This document shows positions 21,938-31,633 of a DNA stretch of 64,000 bases, piece after piece (the stretch's first letter is position 1; every line of letters starts with the position of its first letter). The notes under the pieces were generated by a model. The model had not been told where the DNA came from, did no database searches, and worked only from the letters and a program-made list of their open reading frames with translations. The stretch is from Brachionus manjavacas (Eukaryota > Rotifera > Eurotatoria > Ploima > Brachionidae). The stretch spans positions 868,001-932,000 of the forward strand of contig JAHQIY010000004.1 of the NCBI GenBank assembly GCA_019054805.1, in the 5' to 3' direction. The position numbers were made by a program, and so were the translations under genes.

Positions 21938-23934
21938 TAATAGTCGCCATCCCAAATCGTCGCTTTAGCACTCACAAGCGCCCTTGTCCCAAATGGTCCA
22001 ATGACAAGATCAAGCACCTTACCAAAAGGAAGTATAAGCTCCATTGCTTAGTCCGTTCTGCCCCTCTCAATCCCGAACTTAGAGCAGCTTATACTACGGT
22101 TTGCAAGCAGGTCAAGTCTGCGGTCAGACAGTCTATACGTAAGTTTGAATCGATTGTCCGGGCATGTAAGAGTCAGCCCAAACTGCTCTTCAATTACATA
22201 AATAGCCAGAAGCAATGTAAGGATAACATCAAAGGCTTGTTGGATAAGGAAGGTGCCTTTTGCACAGATGGAGGTACGATAGCTAATCTCCTCAACGCTC
22301 ATTTCGGCAGTGTTTTCATCCCTCGCCTGTCTAGTCATGCTCCGTCAGTGCAAAGCTTTGCCTCGCCCCAGCGCGAGGTTAATGTTGTTTGCTTCTCACC
22401 TGCAAATGTACGTAAATACATCATGCGCCTTAATCCCAGGAAATCGCCAGGCATGGATGGTATCCACCCATTCGTCATCAAAAATTGCGCCAATGCCTTT
22501 TCGGAGGTCCTCAGCGCTATCTTCACCAGTTCGTACAACAGCGGCAGGATCCCAGACGCTTGGAGACTCGCTCAGATCAGCCCCATCTTCAAGAAAGGTA
22601 GTAGGAGTTCCCCTGGTAATTACAGGCCTATTTCCTTGACGTCAATCCCCTGTAAGTTGATGGAACGTATGGTAAGAGACGTCATGATGGATCACCTCTA
22701 TAGCAACAAAACGATCGTTTCGGAGCAACACGGTTTTGTCCTGAGGAAGTCAGTAGTCACTAATTTACTGGAGACGGTGGACCGCATAAGCGATGGCATC
22801 GATAGGGGATTCCACGTCCTAGTGGTCTTTCTCGACTTTGCTAGGGCCTTCGACAGAGTATGCCACGCGTCATTAAGAGCCAAATTGGTTGCCTGCGGGT
22901 TCTGTCCAGGCATTGTCGATTGGGTCAGCGACTTCTTGTCAAGGAGGCAGCAGCGGGTAGTGATGGGTCGGCAAATTGCTGACTGGATTGATGTGTCTAG
23001 CGGGTCCCTCAAGGGTCCAATTTTGGTCCGCTTCCTTGGTCCGCTTCTGTTCGTCATCTTCATCAATGACATGCCAGCGGCGGTAAGTCACCTTGTCAAA
23101 CTATTTGCCGATGACAGCAAACTGATTGCCACAATACGCAGCACCAGTGACCTATCCACACTGCAACATGACCTCGACGCGCTTTCCGAGTGGTCAAACA
23201 CGTGGCGTATGCTCTTGCAAGACGTGAGCAAATGCAAGGCGATGGAATTCAGTAGGTCCGGCAGGAACATTTACGCCCAATCTGATCTACTGATGGGGGA
23301 TGCCGAGTCTAGGAGCGCACTAGCTTTCGTCGACACAGAAAAGGATCTGGGCGTCACGTTTTCACGTAACTTAAAATTTTCTATTCACATTAAAAATCAA
23401 GTGAACAGGGCTACAGGAATTCTCGGCCAGTTGAAAAGATCATTTAGATATTGGACCATAGATACATACAGAACCCTCTTTTGTGCCGCTGTTGTCTGGT
23501 CCCCCCCTAGCAAGAAAGACGCAAAGATGCTCGAGCAGGTGCAGAGAAGGGCTACCAAACTGGTGCCCAGCATTAGAAACTGGCGCTTTGAAGACCGTCT
23601 AGCCGTCCTTAGACTAACTCCCCTTAGTGAGCGCCGTGTTCGAGGAGACCTGATACAGATGTTCAAACTCACCAAAGGCATCAACGAAGTGAGCTGGGTG
23701 AACCCCCCAGTTCTCGCAAGTTCACTATCCCAACCCGGACCCGCCAGAGGTATCAGTGGTCATGCAAGAAGATTGTCCGGCCAGGCTTCCACCAAATGTC
23801 TACAACGGGCAAACACATTCACCAACAGGATAGTCAACGAGTGGAACGCCTTGCCAGTTACAGTGACAGACGCAGACTCCGTCAACAAGTTCAAGAATGG
23901 ATACGATGTATTCCGGACTAGTCAACAATCCTGA
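21913..23934 (+). CDS. CR1-like LINE reverse transcriptase, long open but damaged ORF
   Basis: An open frame of 673 codons; its first 8-9 residues come from the duplicated target site, so the start is artificial. The element is 5'-truncated and lacks the endonuclease. Order: linker (PKWSNDKIKHLTKRKYKL), KSPGMDGIHPF, FKKGSRSSPGNYRPISLT, motif A LVVFLDFARAFDRV, FADDSKLI, thumb, and C-terminus FTNRIVNEWNALP. Two defects hide in the open frame. The SGVPQGSVLGPLLF box reads SGSLKGPILVRFLGPLLF, explained by a 1 nt loss before PQG and a compensating insertion that repeats TTGGTCCGCTT. About nine residues of the VRPHLEY box are missing (LFCAAVVWSP). It therefore looks intact but is probably inactive. 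Confidence 0.92.
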   Translation: MQRFYNSTLIVAIPNRRFSTHKRPCPKWSNDKIKHLTKRKYKLHCLVRSAPLNPELRAAYTTVCKQVKSAVRQSIRKFESIVRACKSQPKLLFNYINSQKQCKDNIKGLLDKEGAFCTDGGTIANLLNAHFGSVFIPRLSSHAPSVQSFASPQREVNVVCFSPANVRKYIMRLNPRKSPGMDGIHPFVIKNCANAFSEVLSAIFTSSYNSGRIPDAWRLAQISPIFKKGSRSSPGNYRPISLTSIPCKLMERMVRDVMMDHLYSNKTIVSEQHGFVLRKSVVTNLLETVDRISDGIDRGFHVLVVFLDFARAFDRVCHASLRAKLVACGFCPGIVDWVSDFLSRRQQRVVMGRQIADWIDVSSGSLKGPILVRFLGPLLFVIFINDMPAAVSHLVKLFADDSKLIATIRSTSDLSTLQHDLDALSEWSNTWRMLLQDVSKCKAMEFSRSGRNIYAQSDLLMGDAESRSALAFVDTEKDLGVTFSRNLKFSIHIKNQVNRATGILGQLKRSFRYWTIDTYRTLFCAAVVWSPPSKKDAKMLEQVQRRATKLVPSIRNWRFEDRLAVLRLTPLSERRVRGDLIQMFKLTKGINEVSWVNPPVLASSLSQPGPARGISGHARRLSGQASTKCLQRANTFTNRIVNEWNALPVTVTDADSVNKFKNGYDVFRTSQQS

Positions 23935-24002
23935 AGATGAACATTATTTATAAAATTTTTCTCTTACAGCTTACAGCTATATTATTATTATTATTATTAT
24001 TT
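21938..24002 (+). mobile_element. 5'-truncated CR1-like LINE with 37 bp target duplication
   Basis: Starts in the linker upstream of the reverse transcriptase and ends after the stop with TTACAGCTTACAGCTATATT and about six ATT repeats. It is flanked by direct repeats 21901-21937 and 24003-24039 (35 of 37 bp identical). The insertion is fairly young, given the small divergence of the flanking repeats. Confidence 0.92.
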
Positions 24003-24039
24003 ATTAAAGCAAGATTGCAAAGATTATATAACAGCACTT
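24003..24039 (+). repeat. Right target-site duplication of the LINE (37 bp)
   Basis: Matches 21901-21937 except C/T at the third and T/A at the 24th position. Confidence 0.9.
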
Positions 24040-24063
24040 CAAAAAAAAAATTGGAACAGTTTT

Positions 24064-24588
24064 GACAAAATGATGTCAGAAGTATTTAATATAAATACAG
24101 TTGTTATCAACGATTCGAATTGGAAATTAAGCACTTGTACGTGTTATCATTGGCAAAAGCATTATAAATGTTGTCAAATGATAGCTACATGTGCACGAAA
24201 AAGTAAGTGTTTATCATTTTTTTTTGTATTTTTTTGTCATTTATTAAAGTTTTTTTTTCAATTAGAATTGTTAAATTATGATTCAGTTGCCATGGATATA
24301 CCAATTGCTGCTAATGGAAAAAAAGGAGCACCTCAAAAGTCTCTATCAGCATTTATGCGCCAACATAATGAAACGACGCAACGCACAGGCTCAAAAAGTA
24401 TTGAAAATGTCGATGATGAAAATCAAACTGCTTCTAGATCTTTTTCTGCAAATGCCACTGCAAATGCGAAAAAAAGAAAACTGGACAATGGTACTCAAAA
24501 TGAAGAAAATAAATTGTGCTCAACTTGTAACATGCCAATGACTAAAAGAAGATATTTTTTTGTTCTAGATGCAACTCAAAAAAAATAA
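24064..24588 (+). pseudogene. SWIM zinc-finger C-terminus of a MULE-like transposase
   Basis: The frame reads VVINDSNWKLSTCTCYHWQK, then HYKCCQMIATCARK. This is a SWIM finger (CxC-x8-CxH) in which the final His is Gln. A 63 nt intron-like segment (24203-24265, GTAAGT to TTAG) can be spliced in frame, giving KLLNYDSVAMDIPIAANGKK and a Lys/Gln-rich tail; unspliced it also stays open. The tail contains a second Cys pair (CSTCNMP). The same SWIM arrangement occurs in the transposase at 57284. N-terminal domains are absent. The LINE at 21938 inserted just upstream of this fragment. Confidence 0.75.
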
Positions 24589-24630
24589 ATTTTATTTTTT
24601 TTATTATGTTAAATATTTTTTATAATAAAA

Positions 24631-24790
24631 GATGTAGTTTTTATTATTTTAGATGAGTTTCTATTTATTTAGATGAGTTTTTATTAAATTAGAGGTAAGC
24701 TTATTAAATTAGATTTATTTTTACTAAAATAGCGAATTTTTTATTAAAATGTCGGAATTTTTATTAAAATTAGCGGAAAATTTCTAAAAA
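24631..24790 (+). repeat. Terminal array of eight ~20 bp units
   Basis: Successive units of 20-21 bp, best matching GATGAGTTTTTATTAAATTA, run from 24631 to about 24790 and become more diverged outward, followed by a GGGAGG and GGGCCC block at 24796-24815. Lying just 3' of the SWIM fragment, this looks like the right end of that transposon. Confidence 0.75.
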
Positions 24791-24829
24791 TTAACGGGAG
24801 GAAAACTATGGGCCCTAATTAAAAATCAC

Positions 24830-25560
24830 AACTAAATGATTTTGGATTTTTTAAAAAGTCTTTAGCATTTTAAATAGATTCACACATGAAAACTATTCTT
24901 TGTTTGGTACAATTACATACAATAATGGAACCACTTTCCCATTAAAAGCAGCTTGAAAATTAAATAATTTAATTTGAAAACTTTTATTTGATATTCACTA
25001 TTATTTGAAACGACTAGGTCTGATATTATTTTATATAGTGCCATCGACCACAACTTAAAAATCGACAAAAGAGCAATTTTTTTCGCATCTTTAGATCGTC
25101 TTTGTAAGTAAAGTCACATTCCTTGGTTAAGTTTATTTCATTTAGAATTAATCCAGAAACTAGGAGGAAGAACTAGACCGTATTCGATGATTTTTAAATG
25201 TGTCTTTTATTTAATAGAATCTTTGACCACATTTTTTATTCAAATTTTTTTTATTTAAAATACTTAAAATAAAATAGAATAAGGGAATTACAATCAATTT
25301 TACCAAGTCATTTTAGTTAAAAAAACAACAGCTTAAATATGCAATCTGATTATATTTTATTAATATAATTTAGATCCTTAATCTGTATGATTTTTATGTT
25401 ATCGAAAGAAAACACTAAATTGGGAAAACATTTAAAGTTAAATTAATTTTATTAACAAATTAATTTTAGATTTAAAATTTAATTTACTATAAATATTCCA
25501 AAAAAAAATTTTCCAGATACTGTTTTCAGATATTTTTTAAAGAATCAAAAACCAGGCAAA
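24830..25560. other. AT-rich stretch, no gene seen
   Basis: No coding frame or bounded repeat recognised on either strand. Confidence 0.4.
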
Positions 25561-25745
25561 ATTCTGAACAAATTTTTGAGTTCACTTTTTTTAAATTTTG
25601 ACTCATTTAATTTTATTAGGTCGTGTTCTTCTTTATACTTTGTGGTATTTTATAATTTTAAAACTATAAATTAGACGAGATTCGAGGCGGAAATCTATTT
25701 AAGGAATTCGGGTATGCTGAAGGTAAGAAAAAGATTAATTTTTAG
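25560..25745 (-). repeat. Interspersed repeat W, copy 2 (inverted)
   Basis: The reverse complement aligns with 28335-28450: CCTTCAGCATACCCGAAT, then a TCC-CC-CGAATC-CGT block and an AAAGAAGAACA-GACC block. With the copy at 28335 it forms an inverted pair about 2.6 kb apart. Confidence 0.55.
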
Positions 25746-26189
25746 ACTATTGATTAAAGAACATATTAAATATATTGTAAATTTAGCCAAACTATCATAC
25801 AATCGGCAAATTGAAATTTGAGGCAAGATCAAAAGATCAAAATATAAAATGTAATATTTTTTTAATTAATAAAGAAAAGATAATTTTTTTCTTCAATTAT
25901 TTGACATGCAATGTCAAGCTTATTTTTATAATAAATTTTAAAATATTCCTTTTTATTGAACTTTTTTTTTAAAAAGGTTTAAATTTTTCAATTGATTTTA
26001 ATTAAAACTTTTAAAGACAAAAAAATTTAATGTTATGAAATTTCTAATTTATTTAAGCGAAAAAATAAAATCTTTTTATTTCGAATAAAATAGTACTGTT
26101 GATTGGCCGGGAAAATATTTCAATAGAAGTTTGTCTTATTAAATAAACATAAACATTATACCGAATGCTGGTTACCTTTCAAAAGAAAG

Positions 26190-26410
26190 AGTGGATATGA
26201 GAGCTCAATTGGAATATTGGCAAGGACTATAGCCGTATCAGAGATATTGCCAAAGGACCTTGTAAAACGACTTTATAAGCTTTGTTTGGACATTTGTTGA
26301 GCCGGATTTGAAGCTCTCGATCAAAATTTAGTGACCGTGAAGACCAAGTTATTCGGGCTGCTTGATCGAATCGGACACCTCGTATTCAGAAATGATGAAT
26401 TTAGTGAGCC
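26190..26410 (+). pseudogene. Tc1-like transposase N-terminal fragment
   Basis: One frame, with several stops, reads WNIGKDYSRIRDIAKGPCKT and, further on, RSKFSDREDQVIRAA-SNRTPRIQK. This resembles the paired DNA-binding domain of Tc1-like transposases (GK-YR-IA ... LS-RE-R-I-R). No terminal repeats or catalytic domain are visible. Confidence 0.55.
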
Positions 26411-26644
26411 ATAGCACATTAAGTGAAAAACAAAAGTTTATCTCTAATATTTTTGATTACGCATGCATAGAAACAAAAAAACAAAGAACGATTTTATTCG
26501 AAAAATGTGGTTAACACTTTTTTTAATTTATTCAAACTATTTCAAAAACAAAAAAGTACAAAAATTAATAATTAATAAATTTGTGAATTAAAAATTTTCT
26601 GAAATATTTCGCAGAAAATATTGGAAAAAATTAAAACATTTGAA

Positions 26645-28115
26645 AATGTAAGTTGGAACAGGTCTGAGACTGAATATGAATAGTTTGGATACTGATCAAT
26701 ATCTTGAATTTGTTTATTCTGAAAAAGATCTTGTAATGGCTCTTTCACCAAATTTCAAGTTCTCAGAGTACATTAGGATGCAAGCAAATAAGGCAAATGG
26801 TATATTGGGTCAATTACGACGAACTTTCAGGTTCTGGACAATTGTTACGCTAAGACTATTGTTTTGCACATTTGTAAGACCTCATCTGGAATATGATGCA
26901 GTAGTCTGGTCTCCTCATCAGGGATGTGCATTTAGTATTAAGTTCTTAAGTACTTAAAAAAATTAAAATTAAGTAAATACTTAAGTATAAATTTTGAAAA
27001 ATTCGATTTTTTTTTAAGTACTTAAGTAAGACCGAATTTAATTAAGTAATAAAAAATACTTAACTTTTTGACTAACATTCATGAATTCAGATTTTTTGTT
27101 TATTTCATTTGTTTATACTTGCAAATAAAAAAAATTTATTTAACACACCAATTAAACATAATTTTTTTATGCAGTATTACTTATTTGTTAAACAATAAAG
27201 CTTGAAGAAGACTCTCCTTCGTTTAACTTGTTGTATTAAATCAAAAACACAGTGCTTTGAAATTTAACTGCTATAAAAAAAATTTAATTACTTAAGTATC
27301 CTGATAAATACTTAAGTATTTAAAAAAATTGAAAAATCGACTTAAGTTAAAGTATTTACTTAAAAATATGGTCCATTTACTTAAATATTGAAAATACGAT
27401 TTAAGTACTTAATGCACATTCCTGCTCCTCATACAGCAAAGGATATTAGAGTACTTGAAAGTTTACAGAGAAGAGCCACAAAGTTAGTACTAAGAATCCG
27501 TAACTGGGAATATAGCAGGAAACTAGCAGTTTTTGGTTTGACTCCGCTTAGCGAGAGAATAGAAAGAGGTGACTTGATCCAGCTTTTTAAATTCCAAAGT
27601 GGTATCAATAAAGTTAAGTGGACAAAACTTCCCACTAGATGTAACTCGATAGCTTCATCAGGGCCAGCTCAAGGAATCAAGGGACACAAGAGAAGACTAT
27701 CAGGGCAGAACATTAGAAATTGTAGTCAGAGGGAACACTTTTTTATCAATAGAGTAGTAAATGGATTGAACAAGCTTCCTGAGGAAGTGATCAACTCTTG
27801 CTCAGTGAATCAATTCAAAAATGAGTACGATTAGTTCAAAAATCCGTATCTATAAAAATTATCTAATAAAAAAGATAAAAAATGGATTTTGCTGGTTGAA
27901 GCAGGTCAGATATATGTGTCTAGTATTTATTCTATCAGTTGGGAGTTGGCAATTGGCCGGAAAGCTACAATTTTTTCTTCGAAATTTGGATAATTATGAA
28001 TAGCCTAATGTTTAGTTGAATAATCGGTGTAAATAGCTACCATAGTAGTACTCCGTGTAAGACTTCTCCGCAAGTTTCTTGCAGTAGCTAATTATTATTT
28101 TGTAAAAATGTAAAA
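26645..28115 (+). mobile_element. CR1-like LINE 3' half, split by a hAT insertion
   Basis: 26645-26918 encodes the thumb (SEKDLVMALSPNFKFSEYI, RMQANKANGILGQLRRTF, LLFCTFVRPHLEYDAVVWSP). 27425-27834 continues HTAKDIRVLESLQRRATKLV to INRVVNGLNKLPEEV and FKNEY, then TAG. Removing 26919-27424 and one target copy restores VVWSPH-TAKDIR in frame. The 3' UTR ends near 28110 with the TACCATAG block, CTCCGCAAG-TTT-CTTGC, and ATTATT. It is 5'-truncated but its remaining frame is nearly intact. Confidence 0.9.
26919..27424. mobile_element. Non-autonomous hAT (506 bp) with perfect 8 bp target duplication
   Basis: Flanked by identical 8 bp copies CTCCTCAT (26911-26918 and 27425-27432). Ends are CAGGGATGTGCATT and the inverse of CAGGAATGTGCATT. 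Inside both ends ACTTAAGTA/TTAAGTACTTAA recurs many times, the kind of subterminal repeat hAT transposases bind. No coding capacity. 8 bp duplication and CAGG termini are hAT features. Confidence 0.93.
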
Positions 28116-28334
28116 AAAATTATTAATTATTTTTATTTATTAATAAATTGGTAACCAATCATTTGAATTTCATTTGATCCATTTAAAACCGTCATTAGAC
28201 ATAACATGTTTAATAATGTTTAGATTTTTTTTGATTTTTTTTAATTCTCAAAATGTAGCTATATGGTAACTTTGTTTTATTTTGCATTGTTTCTTTATGT
28301 ACATCCTGTACTTTTTAAAAATATTAATAAAAAT

Positions 28335-28600
28335 TTTAATCAATCAATAGTTTAAAAATTAATTTTTACCTTCAGCATACCCGAATCCCTAAACCAGGGC
28401 TCCACCCCGAATCCCGTTTAGTTTTAATTTAATGATTTAATTACCATTAATTACAAAAAGTCCAGAAAATACGAAAAGGAACAGGACTAAATGTTTTTTT
28501 AAAAGTTTAATTCTATTTTCTATCCATGGAAAAGTACAGAAAGCAAAGTGGTTTTTTAAAACTCTAATCTGATTGTCTATCCATGTTTATAAGTGGATAA
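28335..28600 (+). repeat. Interspersed repeat W, copy 3
   Basis: CCTTCAGCATACCCGAATCC, CTAAACCAGGGCTCC, ACCATTAATTACAAAAA and TTTTTTAAAAGTTTAATT blocks, in the order found at 13870 and, inverted, at 25560. Noncoding. Confidence 0.6.
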
Positions 28601-29410
28601 TTAATGTTTAAAGATAATTAGATTTTTAGCAAATAAAAATTAAACTCGTTCTAATTTCTTATTTTATTTATTTATTTATTCAATTAACGCCAATTCTGGC
28701 GATGTAATTTAAATTTTATAAATTAAAAAAATTAAATTTATCAAGTTTTTTGGTACTTTGGTTTTTTCACGATTCATAATTTTACAAAATTTATTTTTTT
28801 ACATTAGGTATTCAAAAATTGTTTATGTTTACAATTTAATGTTTATTAATTTATTTATTTATTGTTTTTTTTCCAAATTGTTCACTTCATTTTTTCCCTT
28901 TTCTTTATTTTTACTTTCAAAAAGCTTTAATTAGGAAGTCCAGAAGATTATTTCCATTTCCATCGCCATTCCTTATCATCGAGAAGCATGTTTTGATCGA
29001 GTCCCTTATTCTATTTTTTTTTTTGCTATCTTTTTTTCTTTCTCTTATCTCTTTAATTATAGACTTATTTATTTATTTATTATTAAATAATTAGAATAGA
29101 TCAGAGTCCTTCTTTTTGCCAATCGATTGTTATAAAAATAAAAAATAAAATAGTTACATTTAGATACAATTAAAATAAAAAGCCGATTAAAAAGATAAAA
29201 ATTGAGAAACTTGCTGAAATTTTTCCATGAGAGGTAAAAATTTTGGGTTTAATGGTTCCGAAATTGCTCTGTATGATTGCAAATCTTTTTTGTATATTTT
29301 TTTGTTCATTTAGAAACTTGCTTTTAAATTGATTGATTGATTGCTAATTTCTTATATGAAAATGCTTGTAATTTTACTTAAAATTATTTTTTTATTTGAA
29401 AAAATCGTAC
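28600..29410. other. AT-rich stretch with one LINE tail
   Basis: Contains a minus-strand LINE tail at 28663-28712: CGCCA-GAAT-TGGCG hairpin followed by AATAAATAAATAAA. The same tail type is at 30520 on the plus strand. Nothing else recognised. Confidence 0.5.
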
Positions 29411-29415
29411 TTATT

Positions 29416-29735
29416 CAAAGTCCGGACCTTTTTTTTTTCAAAAGTCCGAGTCAAAGACTTCATTTTGTTTTTTTTTCACGATGAATATAATGACTAGAAA
29501 AATTTTTTAAGTATTTTAAAATAATAAATTGTCTTAATCTTGATGAATCGACGTTGCGAGATTCCATTGTCAATTTTTTCTCCTGTTTTAAAAATTATTT
29601 AAATAAATCCTCACGTTCAATGAATGTGAAGGGACAAATGAAATGATGAAAGTCAAATGAGAGTTGGACTTCTTTTTTTATTTTAAAGTTTGGACTTGGA
29701 CTTTAATTTGGGACTTTTAAACAACTCTGAGTTTT
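29416..29735. repeat. Possible hAT-derived MITE
   Basis: AAAGTCCGAGTCAAAGACTT on the left and TTTGGACTTGGACTTT on the right are roughly inverted. The right end GGGACTTTTAAACAACTCTG matches the terminus of the hAT at 31459. The left terminus and target duplication are not clear. Confidence 0.35.
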
Positions 29736-30156
29736 TCCATTTGTATGACTATCATTTATCATAGAGAAACATGTTTTAATCGAGTCAATAATTCAATTTT
29801 TTTATTTTTCAGTCTTTTTAAAATAAAATAATTGTCCTTGGGAGTCCACACGTGAATTGGTTTTCGATCATCCTTCCATTCTAGTGTTTGGACTTTTTGT
29901 TTATGCCTTTCAATTGAATCTATTATTAAAATTTATATTGAGTGAACTCAATGTAATGAATCCAGTTATTTTTGTTAAATTGCAATTTTTTCTTAATCAA
30001 ATAAAAATAAGATTTTTAACAAAAACATAATTTTTCAAAATTTTTTTTGATTGAAAAAAAAAATACAATTTTATTAAAAAAAATTAAAACAATTTACATT
30101 TTCATGACTTCTGCACATGATTCTAAATTTATTTCTTCTAATTTTTTGCCTAAAAT

Positions 30157-30710
30157 TTTGAAAGGTTTAGGTCTTATAATTTTTAATTTAAAAATTTTTT
30201 TTTCAATCTCAGAATAATCTGACTCATTAAAATATTTGAGTTAACAATTGATGATTTTCAATTAAAAAAGATCCATCATTTTATTTCATTTTGAAAAAAT
30301 TCTGAATATATCTTGAATATTTATCTTTAAATTTTTTATGCTGTTTAATTTAAATTTATTATGCAAAAATTAAATCCCTTGTATCTACAAACAAACTTGT
30401 TTGTATAAATTATTATTTTAATTGAAACTAAATTAACTAAATAATTTATATTTAATTTTTATCACTAATTTGTATCATTAATTTGTCTTTCATTTTACTT
30501 TTTTTTTTAATTTTAATAAATCGTCAGAATTGGCGTTAAATGAAATGAAATAAATTAATAAATAAATATCTTGAATAGATTAGATTAGATTATTTCTCAG
30601 AAAAAAAAACTTGCTGTTAGTTTTCTGAAAGCGGAACAAATTTAAGGAAATGATCAAGAGGTGACTGAAGTATTTTTGGTTGAGTTGAATATAATTTGTA
30701 ATGTGACTGT
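30157..30710. repeat. Duplicated block R1, copy A, split by a LINE fragment
   Basis: 30157-30318 and 30578-30710 match 31634-31925 in order (shared AATAATCTGACTCATTAAAA, TTGAGTTAACAATTGATGAT, AGAGGTGACTGAAGT and GGTTGAGTTGAATATAATTT). Between them lies an insertion absent from copy B. Confidence 0.8.
30320..30565 (+). mobile_element. 5'-truncated LINE tail with 12 bp target duplication
   Basis: Inserted in copy A of block R1 between identical ATATCTTGAATA repeats (30308-30319 and 30566-30577). Copy B at about 31770 has the unbroken site. The insertion ends with the CGTCA-GAAT-TGGCG hairpin and AATAAATTAATAAATAA tail, marking it as a plus-strand LINE 3' end. Confidence 0.85.
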
Positions 30711-30854
30711 TGCAATCTCGAGAACTAGACTAGTACCTTGGAGATAAGTAGCTAATTACGAATTTCTCTTTTATTCTCTTCTATTTAATTTTTCTTTATA
30801 TTATCAAATTCTAAGTATATTTAATCAAAAGCATGTGATTTTTAAATAAGCAAA

Positions 30855-31459
30855 CAGACTTGTACAAAAGTCACGAAAAAAGTCTCAACAAGTCATTAAA
30901 AAGTCAAAGTCAAGAATTTGACTTTAAAAATTTAAAAAGTACAAGTCTTGACTTTGTAACTTTAAAGTTATTTTTAATTTATTTAAAGAAATTAATTATT
31001 GATTAAAAAAGATGTTAATTTAAAGACGTTTTGGCAACGAAACAAATCGATTTTCCCCGATTTGTATATTTTGGTTTTAAAATATTTATCAATTCCAGCA
31101 TCATCAGGTCCAATTGAGCGAACATTTTCAAATGCTGGCTATATAAACAGACCACATAGATCAAGAATGACAGTAAAGAATTTAGAAAATACAACACATT
31201 TGCGGTGTAATTTTGATCTTTTAAGGATTTAAGTTAAAACTAAACATTTTTTAATTAAAAGTTATCTTTAAGTTAAATAAAAAATTCCTAAAATTCTTAA
31301 TTACTTTATTTTGATAAAATATATGAAATGAAAATATTTTTTAATTAATAATTTTTCTTAATCAATAATTAATTTATTTAAATAAATTAATAATAACTTT
31401 AAAGTTACAAAGTCAAGACTTTCATTTGTCTTAAGACTTGTGACTTTTAAACAACTCTG
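30855..31459 (+). mobile_element. Deleted hAT transposon (605 bp)
   Basis: Starts CAGACTTGTACAAAAGTCAC and ends with the inverse of CAGAGTTGTTTAAAAGTCAC. Flanked by TAAGCAAA (30847-30854) and AAAGCAAA (31460-31467), a 7/8 match of the 8 bp duplication expected for hAT. Longer subterminal inverted repeats (30943-31008 against 31347-31421) contain the TAACTTTAAAGTTA palindrome. Confidence 0.9.
30999..31232 (+). pseudogene. hAT transposase C-terminal remnant
   Basis: The frame reads FWQRNKSIFPDLYILVLKYL, then SIPASSGPIERTFSNAGYIN and RPHRSRMTVKNLENTTHLRC, stopping at 31232. This is the hAT dimerisation domain with its P-SS--ER-FS-AG and R-----N hallmarks. The catalytic RNase-H part is missing, so the element depends on others. 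It lies within the hAT at 30855-31459, in the same orientation. Confidence 0.93.
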
Positions 31460-31574
31460 AAAGCAAACTTATTCATTAATGAAACATAAACTGTCCTTTT
31501 GTATTTTATTTTAATTTACAATTTATGCATTTTTTTCCTTTATTTTATTTATTTTTATTTTCATTTCGATAATT

Positions 31575-31618
31575 TTTTTACTCAGCACCCTAGAGGTGTT
31601 TTTTTAAATAAATAAATA
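31575..31618 (+). repeat. LINE tail with CACC-CTAGA-GGTG hairpin
   Basis: AGCACCCTAGAGGTG, then T7 and AAATAAATAAATAG. A minus-strand relative (CACC-CAAGA-GGTG) is at 37196-37235. Confidence 0.55.
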
Positions 31619-31633
31619 GATATCTTGAATAGA

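Noticed and set aside
22310-23684. Several 60-124 codon frames inside the LINE on both strands
   Set aside because: Out-of-frame shadows of the reverse transcriptase; no independent domain.
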